The notes below the pieces were generated by a model. The model did no database searches. It saw nothing but the letters and a program-made list of their open reading frames with translations, and was not told the origin of the DNA. Below, piece by piece: positions 16,470-23,471 of a DNA stretch of 54,195 bases. The translations under genes were made by a program, and so were the position numbers. The stretch is from assembly GCF_009846865.1 (NCBI RefSeq), contig NZ_WUWN01000021.1:1-54195 (forward strand), in the 5' to 3' direction. Position 1 is the first letter of the stretch. Each line of letters starts with the position of its first letter. This DNA comes from Puerhibacterium puerhi. GTDB taxonomy: Bacteria > Actinomycetota > Actinomycetes > Actinomycetales > Cellulomonadaceae.

Positions 16470-16584
16470 GCGGAGCGACCGCGGCCTCACGCGTTCCGCC
16501 GCACCGCGGGGTGCAGCGAGCCCCGTTGCTCGCAGGGCGCGAGCATGGTGGAACGTCAGCCGGGGCCCGCTCGGCGCGGATCTT

Positions 16585-16615
16585 CTGACCGCTGCGTGAG
16601 CGCTGCGGCGGTCAG
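16585..16615. terminator. Terminator-like hairpin
   Basis: CTGACCGC (16585-16592) pairs with GCGGTCAG (16608-16615). It lies between the convergent genes ending at 16469 (plus) and 16708 (minus) and could serve both. The surrounding 238 bases show no gene. Confidence 0.55.
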
Positions 16616-16707
16616 TCGGCCCTGCCGAAGGTGCTTTCGAGTGCCTTTCGTGGGGCGCCCCAGGGGCATCTGGTCGCGCACCTAGGGTCATTTGAGGGCG
16701 CTCGGGC

Positions 16708-17727
16708 TCATGCTTGCCGCGCTTCTGCTGACCGGTAGGCGTCGAGGATCTCGGCCAGCACGCTAGCGGTGTCGAGGGTGTCGGTGACCCGCTGGGACAG
16801 GTGGAGACCGGCGGCCGCGGCGGCGTAGGGCTCGAGGCAGCGCACCAGCTGTGCTGCGTCGCGGACGGCTGCGAGCCGTCCTTCGAGGTGGTCGCCGTGC
16901 TGGGCAAGCGCCTGGTCGATGACGGCGTGGGTGAGCGGCTGGGGGTGTGCCAGGAGGGCGGCGAGCTCGTCGCGGTGGCCGGCCTCGAGGAGGCCGGCGG
17001 GGTCCGTGCCGGCGGGCAGGACGACGGCGCCGATGGTGCCGGCCTCGGTAGCGGTGAGCTGGTCCCACAGGCGCCGGGCGCCTGCTGCGCCGGCGGCGTC
17101 GCCGTCGAGGGTGACGATCGCGCGCTCGAGCGCGTGCGGGTCGAGGGTGCGCAGCTGCTCGAGGTGGCCGGTGGTGATCGCGGTGCCGCAGGCGGCCACG
17201 GGCACGTAGTCGGGGCCGGCCCGGCGGACGGCTTCGACGTCGAGGGCGCCTTCGACCAGCACGGGCGCGGCGCCGGCGGTGATGCGCCGGGCAGCGGCCT
17301 GGTCGAGCCCGTACAGCGCGCGATGCTTGTCGTAGACGGCCGTGGTGGTGGTGTTGAGGTACTTCGGGACACTCTCGTCGCCGTCGACGGCGGGGTTGCG
17401 GCGGGCGGTGAACCCGATGATGCGATCGGCGGTGTCGGTGATGGGCAGCACGAGCCGGTCACGGAAGGCGTCCCCGAGCGCGCCCTTGGCGGTGCGCACG
17501 GCCAGGCCGGCGGCCAGCAGCTCGTCGTCGGTGACGTGCTTGCGGTGCAGGGTGGGCACCAGGCGCGCCCAGCCGGGTGGGGCGTAGCCGGCCCGCACAC
17601 CGCGCAGGCCCCGGCCGGCGAGGTACTCGGCGGTCCACTCCCCCGGCTGGCGGGCGTGCCAGCGCCAAAACTCCCACGCCGCGGTGTTGACCTCGACGAT
17701 CCGCTCGGCGCTGACCTGCGCCTGCAT
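16708..17727 (-). CDS. Toprim-domain primase-like protein
   Basis: A 339-aa protein resembling the catalytic core of DnaG-type primases without the zinc-binding N-terminus. Residues about 15-100 match the primase N-terminal catalytic subdomain (AAWEFWRWHARQPGEWTAEYLAGRGLRGVRAGYAP, later FRDRLVLPITDTADRIIGFTARR). The Toprim part follows: VLVEGALDVEA at about 153-163 (catalytic Glu) and AIVTLDGDAAG at about 200 (Asp-x-Asp). This is the plasmid primase type that primes the complementary strand after transfer. ATG 17727 lies close behind the glutaredoxin gene, with which it forms an operon preceded by structured element R0. Confidence 0.82.
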   Translation of the reverse strand: MQAQVSAERIVEVNTAAWEFWRWHARQPGEWTAEYLAGRGLRGVRAGYAPPGWARLVPTLHRKHVTDDELLAAGLAVRTAKGALGDAFRDRLVLPITDTADRIIGFTARRNPAVDGDESVPKYLNTTTTAVYDKHRALYGLDQAAARRITAGAAPVLVEGALDVEAVRRAGPDYVPVAACGTAITTGHLEQLRTLDPHALERAIVTLDGDAAGAAGARRLWDQLTATEAGTIGAVVLPAGTDPAGLLEAGHRDELAALLAHPQPLTHAVIDQALAQHGDHLEGRLAAVRDAAQLVRCLEPYAAAAAGLHLSQRVTDTLDTASVLAEILDAYRSAEARQA

Positions 17728-17732
17728 GGCGG

Positions 17733-17999
17733 TCACGGTGTCTCCTCGGCATGGGCGGCCGCGGCGACGCGGGCGATCTGGTCGGGGCGGAAGCCTGACC
17801 AGTGGTCCTGGCCGGTGCCGTCCTCGACCACGACGACGGGCGCCTCGCTGTACCCGAGGTCGGTGGTGACGTACTCGTGCGCGGCCGGGTTGTCGGCCAA
17901 CGCCACCTCCCGCACGGTGATGCCCTTGGTGGTGAAGGGGTCCTTGGTCATCTTGCAGCGGATGCACGCGGGTGTGCTGTAGACGGTGACGCTCAGCAT
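17733..17999 (-). CDS. Glutaredoxin/NrdH-family redoxin
   Basis: An 88-aa thioredoxin-fold protein. It starts SVTVYSTPACIRCKMTKDPFTTKGI, with the redox motif CIRC at about residues 12-15. The cis-Pro is in YSEAPVVVVEDG, and the C-terminal DHWSGFRPDQIARV is typical of NrdH redoxins. NrdH donates electrons to ribonucleotide reductase, so a plasmid copy next to a primase may support DNA synthesis after transfer; that link is inference. ATG 17999 has a purine-rich site GGGGGAGGGG. The gene directly follows structured element R0. Confidence 0.88.
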   Translation of the reverse strand: MLSVTVYSTPACIRCKMTKDPFTTKGITVREVALADNPAAHEYVTTDLGYSEAPVVVVEDGTGQDHWSGFRPDQIARVAAAAHAEETP

Positions 18000-18009
18000 T
18001 GGTCCCCTC

Positions 18010-18240
18010 CCCCTGCTTGTCCCCCAGGCGACATTTTTCGGGGCGTTCCTGGTGAGCGCAGCACGGGCCGCCGACAGCGCCCGGAGCGTCAACCCGTAGG
18101 GCGGCGGTGGCGAGAAGTTCGGCGCGATGCCAGGGAGCTGCGCGACCGCGTGCCGCAGTTGTCGCCTGCTGCCGGCGGCGCAGCCGCTTGCGCGCAGGGT
18201 GCGGCGGCCATGATGTGGCGTCCAGGAACGCCCCGATCGG
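18010..18240 (-). repeat. Structured element R0 (diverged copy)
   Basis: A diverged fourth copy of the large hairpin element. An outer 13-base stem GGGGCGTTCCTGG (18040-18052) pairs with CCAGGAACGCCCC (18222-18234). It shares the TTTTTCG stretch on its left edge, a related apical block at about 18130-18150, and a TTGCGCGCAGGGT block near 18188-18200 with R1-R3. The hairpin GCGGC-GCA-GCCGC (18175-18187) has a GNA triloop. The outer stem differs from the CCCCTCCTGGCG stem of the other copies but is still perfectly paired. It lies directly upstream of the redoxin-primase operon. Confidence 0.7.
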
Positions 18241-18301
18241 CTCTTGGGTGGCATCGGCGGCCGCAGGCCGCTTCCGTTGGCGCGCTGGCGCGCGGTGGTG
18301 C

Positions 18302-18822
18302 TCATGCGGCCTCCTCGAGCAGGGCGCGCAGGCGTTGGCCGTGGGTGGCGTGCCAGGCGGGGCCCAGGTGGTCGGTCGCGGTGTCGAGGGCGAGCCGGCA
18401 CAGGGCGGCGGTGGTGGCCAGGAGCTCGTGCCCGACGGTGTGGTCGAGCCAGGCGGCCACGGTGTGCAGCTCGCGCGCGGCTGCGGGGGGTGCGCTGGTG
18501 GCGACGTGGCGTAGGGCATCGGCGGCGGCGGTGCGGGGGTCGACCTGCCAGGTGTTGAACGCGGCCGCGGCGGCCTGCAGGGCCGGGGCGGTGGGTCGGG
18601 CGGCCTCGAGGGCTGCCAGGCGCAGGGCGTGGGCTGCGTACTGGCCGGCGGAGGCGGTGCGGCGGGCGGCCTTGTAGCCGGTGGGGATGCGGGTCTGGCC
18701 GGCCTCGGCGGCCGCGCGTTGGTTGGCGTGCCGGTGCCGGCGGCGGCGGCGCGGGCGCGGTGGACGACGTCGAGGATCGGGCCTGCGAGCTGCGGCGGCA
18801 GGGGCTGGGTGCGTCGGGTCAT
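18302..18822 (-). pseudogene. Frameshifted gene for a small alanine-rich helical protein
   Basis: The start ATG 18822 has a good site (GGAGAG) and reads TRRTQPLPPQLAGPILDVVH before entering a Gly/Thr stretch. The natural continuation lies in another frame: HANQRAAAEAGQTRIPTGYK, then a long helical domain ending LRALLEEAA at 18302. The total length is 521 nt, one base short of 174 codons. A single lost base near 18735-18745, in a run of GCC/GGC repeats, explains it. It may be a real inactivation or a sequencing error. The intact protein would be 173 aa, of unknown function. Confidence 0.6.
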
Positions 18823-18911
18823 GGTCTCTCCAGGGTGTGTGGCGGCCACCGCGCCCGGGATGGGCGGGTGGCTCACCGGCGGCCGGGCCGGCCACGGCCC
18901 GGCCGCCGGGG

Positions 18912-19301
18912 TCAGTCCTCGTGCGGCAGTAGGACGGTCAGCACGGGGGCGGGGGTGTCGCCGGGGCCGATGTGCAGGTGGAGGGTGGTGTTGGTGGGCT
19001 GCTCGGCACCGGGCCGGTTGGGCACGCGCGCGACGGTGAAGGCGACGCGGGGGCCGGTGGCGGTGCGTGCGGCGAGCCCGGCCATCGTGAGCACGTCCCA
19101 CAGCCGCCCGGTCTCGTCCTGGTGGGGGCCGTGGTCCCATGCCACTGCCTCGGCCCAGGCGGCGGCGGTGAGGGCGAGAGGGACGGTGAACCCGGCTTCG
19201 CGGGCCAGCTCGCCGGCGTCGATGAGCGCGCCGTCGGCGAGGGCCTGCGCGCGGGTGTAGCGGTGGATCACCGGGCCGAAGATCTCGGTCAGTTCGTTCA
19301 C
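18912..19301 (-). CDS. DUF6573-family protein
   Basis: A 129-aa protein starting at GTG 19301 behind AGGAAGGA. The motif VIHRYTRAQALADGALIDAGELAREAGFTVPLALTAAAW matches DUF6573, a family of plasmid and phage proteins of unknown role. The C-terminal half has strands ending LHLHIGPGDTPAPVLTVLLPHED. It is related in position to anti-restriction and early-entry genes on other conjugative plasmids; no function is claimed. Confidence 0.75.
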   Translation of the reverse strand: MNELTEIFGPVIHRYTRAQALADGALIDAGELAREAGFTVPLALTAAAWAEAVAWDHGPHQDETGRLWDVLTMAGLAARTATGPRVAFTVARVPNRPGAEQPTNTTLHLHIGPGDTPAPVLTVLLPHED

Positions 19302-19330
19302 GTCTGCGTCCTTCCTGCTCAGGGGATCGG

Positions 19331-19510
19331 TTAGCGGTTCTGCTGGCGTCGGGCGTGGATGGTCCGAGCGCGCCGGATGCTGATGCGGCCGGCCTCGACC
19401 GCTTCGCGGATGTCGGGGTCCCAGTCCGGAGGGACCTCGGCGAAGTCGTGGGTCGGGATGGCCTCGAGGTGCCGTTGACGGGCGACGACGACGGTCACGG
19501 TCTGGCGCAT
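19331..19510 (-). CDS. Small basic protein, unknown
   Basis: 59 aa from ATG 19510, with a strong AAGGAGG site. The sequence begins MRQTVTVVVARQRHLEAIPT and ends with a basic helix ISIRRARTIHARRQQNR. Not recognised. It is the gene immediately downstream of structured element R1 and is followed by the DUF6573 gene after 29 bases, so the two probably share a transcript. Confidence 0.65.
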   Translation of the reverse strand: MRQTVTVVVARQRHLEAIPTHDFAEVPPDWDPDIREAVEAGRISIRRARTIHARRQQNR

Positions 19511-19977
19511 GGTGGGTCCTCCTTCGCCAGGGGTGGGTGGTCGCCTTGCCCGACCGTTTTTCGCCCCCTCCTGGCGCCGGAATGACCGCCCGTATAGCGG
19601 CCGGGAGTGCAACCACCGGGACCGGGCGGAGGGCCGGGCTCGTCGGCGAGCTCAGGGAGCGCAGCGACCGCAGCCGGCGAGTTTGGACCGCAGGTCGGCG
19701 CCGTAGGCGCGGTGGTTGCGCGCCGGGTCGCGCGGGCGAGCATGGAGAGCCAGGAGGGGGACGTGCGTGCGCCGCAGGCGCTGTGGTCGCGGCCGCGCAG
19801 CGGCCGGCCGCGGGGGTGCGGGGGCGGGGCCCCTGCAGGCCGGCGCAGCCGGTCTTGGGGGTGCGGGGGTCTCCCCCGCCCGCGTTCGTCGGCCCTCGAT
19901 GGGCCGACGAACGCGGCCGCCGCCGCGACGGGGGCCGGACCGCTTGGCCCGGCCCCCGCACGGTGTCGTTTCGAGGG
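19511..19977 (-). repeat. Structured element R1
   Basis: Core at 19520-19760. Outer stem CCCCCTCCTGGC (19564-19575) pairs with GCCAGGAGGGGG (19749-19760). Middle stem GCAACCACC (19609-19617) pairs with GGTGGTTGC (19711-19719). An inner stem (19639-19647 with 19673-19681) frames the conserved apical block CAGGGAGCGCAGCGACCGCA. GNA-triloop hairpins include GACC-GCA-GGTC (19686-19696) and GCGCC-GTA-GGCGC (19698-19710). The remainder up to 19977 carries more hairpins. It acts as the leader of the minus-strand gene at 19510. Confidence 0.85.
19930..19957. terminator. Terminator after the DUF4192 gene
   Basis: GGGGGCCGG (19930-19938) pairs with CCGGCCCCC (19949-19957). It lies 20 bases past the minus-strand stop at 19978. 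The equivalent hairpin after the ParB-like gene is at 21396-21425, with nearly the same loop. Confidence 0.7.
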
Positions 19978-21003
19978 TCACCGCTGGATGGCGCGGACCC
20001 AGCCGGGGGCGAGCCGGGCCGCGATGGCGGCGAGGACCAGTCCGGCCAGGCGGTGGTCGGGGTTGATGCTGCGCGCTCGGGTGGCAGCCTCGCGGGCGAG
20101 GCCGCTGTTGCCCTTCCACCAGGTCAGCAGCGCCCACAGCGCCCACGCGTTGGCGCTGGTCGGGGTGTGGGCGATGACGCGTCCGAGGGTGTCGATGGCG
20201 TCCTGCACGGTCTCGTCGGGGGCGACCGCGCGGGCGGGGTCGACGATGGCGGCCACGGCCTGCTCGGCGGCCTGGTCGACCTCGGGGTCGTCGTCGGCGG
20301 CGTCGATCATCCGGGCGGGCAGGTCGAACGGCAGGCCCGGGACGGTGGCCACCAGCACCGCGTCACGCACGCGCGTGTCGGTGAGCATCTGGGCCAGTTC
20401 GCCGTAGACCTCGGCGTCGTCCAGCATCCCGGCGACAGTGCCGCGCCAGGTCGCCAGGGCGAACCGGCGCGGGTTGTCGATGTTCTGGGCGGCGTGCGCG
20501 GCGGCGGCCGCTGCGGCGCGGTCACGCTCGGCGGTGGCGGCCGGGCCGGGCAGGGCCTCGGTGATGCTGGCCGGGGCCGCGCCGTGCTCCACGAGCATCT
20601 GCAGCGCGGCCGTGCTCTCGGTGATCTCGCGCCGGTCGCGGGCCGGTGCGGTCGGGTCGAGCAGGTCGCGGTAGTCGTCGGCGCCGATCTGGTAGGCGGC
20701 CGCCACGTCGAGGGCCTGGCCGTGCAGCGCGCCGGTGAGGCTGTCCAGCGCGGCCGTGGCGGTCGCCGCGTCGTCGGTGTAGACGGCCACGACGGCGCGG
20801 GTGGCCTCGGCGCGGGTGAACTCGTCGGCGATCATCGCCGCCCCGGCGTCGGTCAGGTCCAACAGGCGGGCGCTGGCGGTGACGGACAGGCCCGTGTCGC
20901 GCACGCCGATCACGACGGCCTGCTCGGCGGGCTGGTAGCCGACCATGGTGGGGATGACGCCCAGCAGGTCGGTGATGGTGCGGATGCGGTAGGACTCGCT
21001 CAC
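19978..21003 (-). CDS. DUF4192 domain-containing protein
   Basis: A 341-aa protein starting at GTG 21003 behind AAGGAG. The opening (ITDLLGVIPTMVGYQPAEQAVVIGVRDTGL) is the DUF4192 signature. The body is alanine-rich and helical, with a C-terminal segment SANAWALWALLTWWKGNSGLAREAATRARSINPDHRLAGLVLAAI typical of the family's end. DUF4192 is common on actinobacterial plasmids and chromosomes, with no established function. It is preceded by structured element R2 and followed by a terminator. Confidence 0.85.
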   Translation of the reverse strand: MSESYRIRTITDLLGVIPTMVGYQPAEQAVVIGVRDTGLSVTASARLLDLTDAGAAMIADEFTRAEATRAVVAVYTDDAATATAALDSLTGALHGQALDVAAAYQIGADDYRDLLDPTAPARDRREITESTAALQMLVEHGAAPASITEALPGPAATAERDRAAAAAAAHAAQNIDNPRRFALATWRGTVAGMLDDAEVYGELAQMLTDTRVRDAVLVATVPGLPFDLPARMIDAADDDPEVDQAAEQAVAAIVDPARAVAPDETVQDAIDTLGRVIAHTPTSANAWALWALLTWWKGNSGLAREAATRARSINPDHRLAGLVLAAIAARLAPGWVRAIQR

Positions 21004-21442
21004 GGGATGCTCCTTCGCCCAGGGGTGGGTGGTCGGTGGCCCCGACCGTTTTTCGCCCCCTCCTGGCGCTGGAATCACCGCCCGCATGAGCGGCCCGGAG
21101 TGCAAGGCCCGGGACCGGCAGGAGGAGAGATTTCTCGAGCGGGCTCAGGGAGCGCAGCGACCGCAGCTCGAGAAATCTCGGGGGAATGCCGGCGCGCAGC
21201 GCGGGCCTTGCGCGCAGGGTCGCGCGGGCGATGATGGAACGCCAGGAGGGGAAGAAAACCCTGCGCCGCAGGCGCGATCGCCGCGGCCGCGCAGCGGCCG
21301 GCCGCTCGGCCCGCAGGGCCGCCGGGGTGCGGGGCTGGCCCCGCTGCGTGGCCGCCGGCCCTCGATGGGCCGTCGGCCGCGCCCGCCGCCCGCGTGCGGG
21401 GCCGGACCGCTCGGCCCGGCCCCGCACCGCCTGCCTACCGGC
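21004..21442 (-). repeat. Structured element R2
   Basis: Core at 21010-21255. Outer stem CCCCTCCTGGCG (21057-21068) pairs with CGCCAGGAGGGG (21240-21251). Middle stem GCAAGGCCCG (21102-21111) pairs with CGGGCCTTGC (21202-21211). Inner stem GAGATTTCTCGAGC (21127-21140) pairs with GCTCGAGAAATCTC (21166-21179) around the conserved apical block. The middle and inner stem sequences differ from R1 and R3, yet all pair perfectly. Triloop hairpins such as GCGC-GCA-GCGC (21192-21202) follow, and a terminator (21396-21425) closes the region beside the ParB-like stop. Confidence 0.88.
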
Positions 21443-22801
21443 TCACTGGCCCTTGGCGATCTGCTCGACCTCGGCCAGCGCGTACCCCCAGCCTTCGAGG
21501 GCGGTGAAGTAGCGGCGCGTCTCGGTGTCGGGGTTGCGCCAGGTGTGCACGTCTGTGGCGTCCTCCACGGCGGCCAGTGCCAGCACCAGCGCGATGTGCT
21601 GGGCGCGGGCCGGGGTGGCCTTGGCCAGCAGTCCGGTCACTGCGCCGCGTCCGGCGTCGGCCTTGCCGGTCAGCCACTCGGTGGCCAGCCGGTGACCGCG
21701 CTCACCGGCCTTGTTCAGCAGGTAGGTGCCTTCGGCCATGGCCTGGGCGAGGAACGTGGCGGCGTCCTTCGGCGCGGTCTTGCGCTTGGCGAACTGCGCC
21801 AGCCACTCCCGGCGCACCGTCTCGGCCGACCGCCACGCCTTGTTGTTCTCGATCACCCGGCGCCGCTCGGCCTTCTGCTCTTCGGTCTGCGGCCCGCCGC
21901 TCGTGGGGGCCTGGGCGTAGCGGTCGAGGTGCCCGTGCCCGCGCCAGTCGGTGCACACGTAGACCGTCACGACTCCGTCCCAGCGGGTGGAGACGTAGGC
22001 GGCGTGGCCGGGGCACTGCGCGTGCGCCTCGGGCGTGATGCCCTCCCCCGCCTCGGCGTCGGCGTTGCGCAACTCGTGCAGCCGCTTGGCCTTCTTGTCG
22101 TCGTACCCGATCGGCTCGATGACCGGTACGCCCGCCTGGGTCAGCGCCTCGATCGCCTCAGTGCGGGCATGGGCCTCGGTGCGCTGGTCGCGCAGCCGCT
22201 GGGCGGTGTGCGCGAACGCCTCCGGGTGCTCGACTGCGCAGGCGGTCAGCGTCTTGACCGCCTCCTTGTCGTCCTCGAACTCCGCGACCACGGCGGCCTG
22301 GTCGAGGGTCAGGTCGTACTTGGCCTGCACGGCCTCAGCGACCTGGCTCCCGGCCACGTCCAGCGCGGCGGTCACCGTGTCCTTGCTGGTGCGGGTGCGG
22401 CGGGCGATCTGCGCGGCCGACAGCCCGAAGTCGAGCGCCAGCTGCTTGATCGCCGCGGTTCGGTGGGTGTCGCGCATCGCGGCGCGGTGGTCGTTCTCGG
22501 CCCACTGCCGGATGATCCGCTCGGCCTCGTCACCGTTGGCGTCGGTGACGTAGGCGGGGATGGTCGCCAGCCCGGCCTCGACGGCGGCGAGGGTGCGCCG
22601 CTGCCCGGCCAGGACGACCAGCGTGCCGTCCTGCTGGCGCTGGACGTTGATGGGCGTCAGGACGCCCAGGTCCTTGATCGACGCGACGAAGTCCGGGTCG
22701 AGGTCGGCGTCGGTGCGGATGTTCGCTCCGATCACGAGCGCGGCCGGGTCGACGTGCTCCAGCGTCCCGTGCGTGGCGGTGGCTTCGGTGTTGGAAGTCA
22801 T
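21443..22801 (-). CDS. ParB/RepB/Spo0J-family nucleoprotein
   Basis: A 452-aa ParB-fold protein starting at ATG 22801. The N-terminal ParB/sulfiredoxin-like domain contains VLTPINVQRQQDGTLVVLAGQRRTLAAVEAG (about 46-76), including the GQRR box. A helix-turn-helix follows (FGLSAAQIARRTRTSKDTVTAAL, about 129-151). The long C-terminal part includes a segment rich in His, Cys and Trp (QCPGHAAYVSTRWDGVVTVYVCTDWRGHGHLDRY). It is separate from the ParA operon. Large ParB-like proteins are frequent early-entry genes on conjugative plasmids, so a role other than partition is possible. Structured element R3 lies upstream. Confidence 0.85.
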   Translation of the reverse strand: MTSNTEATATHGTLEHVDPAALVIGANIRTDADLDPDFVASIKDLGVLTPINVQRQQDGTLVVLAGQRRTLAAVEAGLATIPAYVTDANGDEAERIIRQWAENDHRAAMRDTHRTAAIKQLALDFGLSAAQIARRTRTSKDTVTAALDVAGSQVAEAVQAKYDLTLDQAAVVAEFEDDKEAVKTLTACAVEHPEAFAHTAQRLRDQRTEAHARTEAIEALTQAGVPVIEPIGYDDKKAKRLHELRNADAEAGEGITPEAHAQCPGHAAYVSTRWDGVVTVYVCTDWRGHGHLDRYAQAPTSGGPQTEEQKAERRRVIENNKAWRSAETVRREWLAQFAKRKTAPKDAATFLAQAMAEGTYLLNKAGERGHRLATEWLTGKADAGRGAVTGLLAKATPARAQHIALVLALAAVEDATDVHTWRNPDTETRRYFTALEGWGYALAEVEQIAKGQ

Positions 22802-23160
22802 GGTGACTCCGATCCGCCAGGGGTGGGTGGTCGCCTTGCCGGACCGTTTTTCGCCCCCTCCTGGCGCTGGAATCACCGCCCGCATGAGCGGCCCGGAGTG
22901 CAACCGGCCGGTCGCGGGACGGCGGGGCTCGTCGGCCGAGCTCAGGGAGCGCAGCGACCGCAGGACGACGAGTTTCGTCGGGCCGGGACGCGCAGCGAGG
23001 CCGGTTGCGCGCAGGGTCGCGCGGGCGAGGATGGAACGCCAGGAGGGGAAGAAAACCCCCGCGCCGCAGGCGCGATCACCGCGGCCGCGCAGCGGCCACA
23101 GGCACGGCCCGGAGGGCCGCAGGGGCGCAGCCCCGCACCGTGTCAGCGCCCCGCCATAGC
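22802..23160 (-). repeat. Structured element R3
   Basis: Core at 22810-23055. Outer stem CCCCTCCTGGCG (22855-22866) pairs with CGCCAGGAGGGG (23037-23048). Middle stem GCAACCGGCC (22900-22909) pairs with GGCCGGTTGC (22999-23008). Inner stem CTCGTCG (22928-22934) pairs with CGACGAG (22966-22972). The apical block CAGGGAGCGCAGCGACCGCA is identical to R1 and R2. Downstream hairpins have GCA or GGA triloops, for example GGCCC-GGA-GGGCC and GGGGC-GCA-GCCCC between 23106 and 23136. It acts as the leader of the ParB-like gene. Confidence 0.88.
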
Positions 23161-23190
23161 TCGACCCACGCTCAGCCCCCTGTGTGTCAC

Positions 23191-23225
23191 AAAGGCGCCC
23201 CCGACCAACAGCCGGGGGCGCCTTT
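23191..23225. terminator. Strong terminator hairpin at the end of the partition operon
   Basis: AAAGGCGCCCCCG (23191-23203) pairs perfectly with CGGGGGCGCCTTT (23213-23225) around a nine-base loop. The A and T flanks give short U-tracts in either direction. It lies 20 bases past the stop of the small gene at 23246. Confidence 0.88.
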
Positions 23226-23245
23226 GCCGTCGCTCCACGCGACGC

Positions 23246-23395
23246 TCAGCCGTCGAGGTCGTCGTCGCGAAACTGGAAGTCCACGTCGGCGTCGGTAGTC
23301 ACCGGCGCCCAGGGCAGCTGGTCCAGCAGCGCGTTCTCGACCGCGCTCAGCGGCTCGAGGACGCCCTGGGGCGTCGTGTCGTCGGGTTCGCTCAT
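23246..23395 (-). CDS. 49-residue acidic protein downstream of parB
   Basis: A short frame from ATG 23395 to TGA 23246, preceded by AGAGGTG. It begins MSEPDDTTPQGVLEPL and ends DVDFQFRDDDLDG. It is strongly acidic, with a hydrophobic centre (VENALLDQLPWAPV). It lies between the parB-like gene and the operon terminator, so it belongs to the same transcript. Not recognised. The ribosome site and good codon use support it as real. Confidence 0.6.
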   Translation of the reverse strand: MSEPDDTTPQGVLEPLSAVENALLDQLPWAPVTTDADVDFQFRDDDLDG

Positions 23396-23438
23396 GGCCT
23401 GCACCTCTCTGCGATGGGTCGGCGACGTGGGGCTGGAA

Positions 23439-23471
23439 GTCTGTAACTCCCGAAGTTCGGAAGTTACAGAC
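23439..23471. promoter_or_regulatory. Nested palindrome related to the centromere-like repeats
   Basis: GTCTGTAACT (23439-23448) is mirrored by AGTTACAGAC (23462-23471), enclosing CCGAAGTTCGG, itself a palindrome. It carries both motifs of the 24.6-25.3 kb array (GTTACAGA and CCGAAGTTCGGAAGT). It overlaps the end of the parB-like gene. Probably an extra binding site for the partition protein. Confidence 0.65.

Noticed and set aside
19537-21234. 565-codon plus-strand frame crossing R1 and the DUF4192 gene
   Set aside because: It runs through the hairpin element and antisense to a recognised gene; composition is Gly/Arg/Val shadow.
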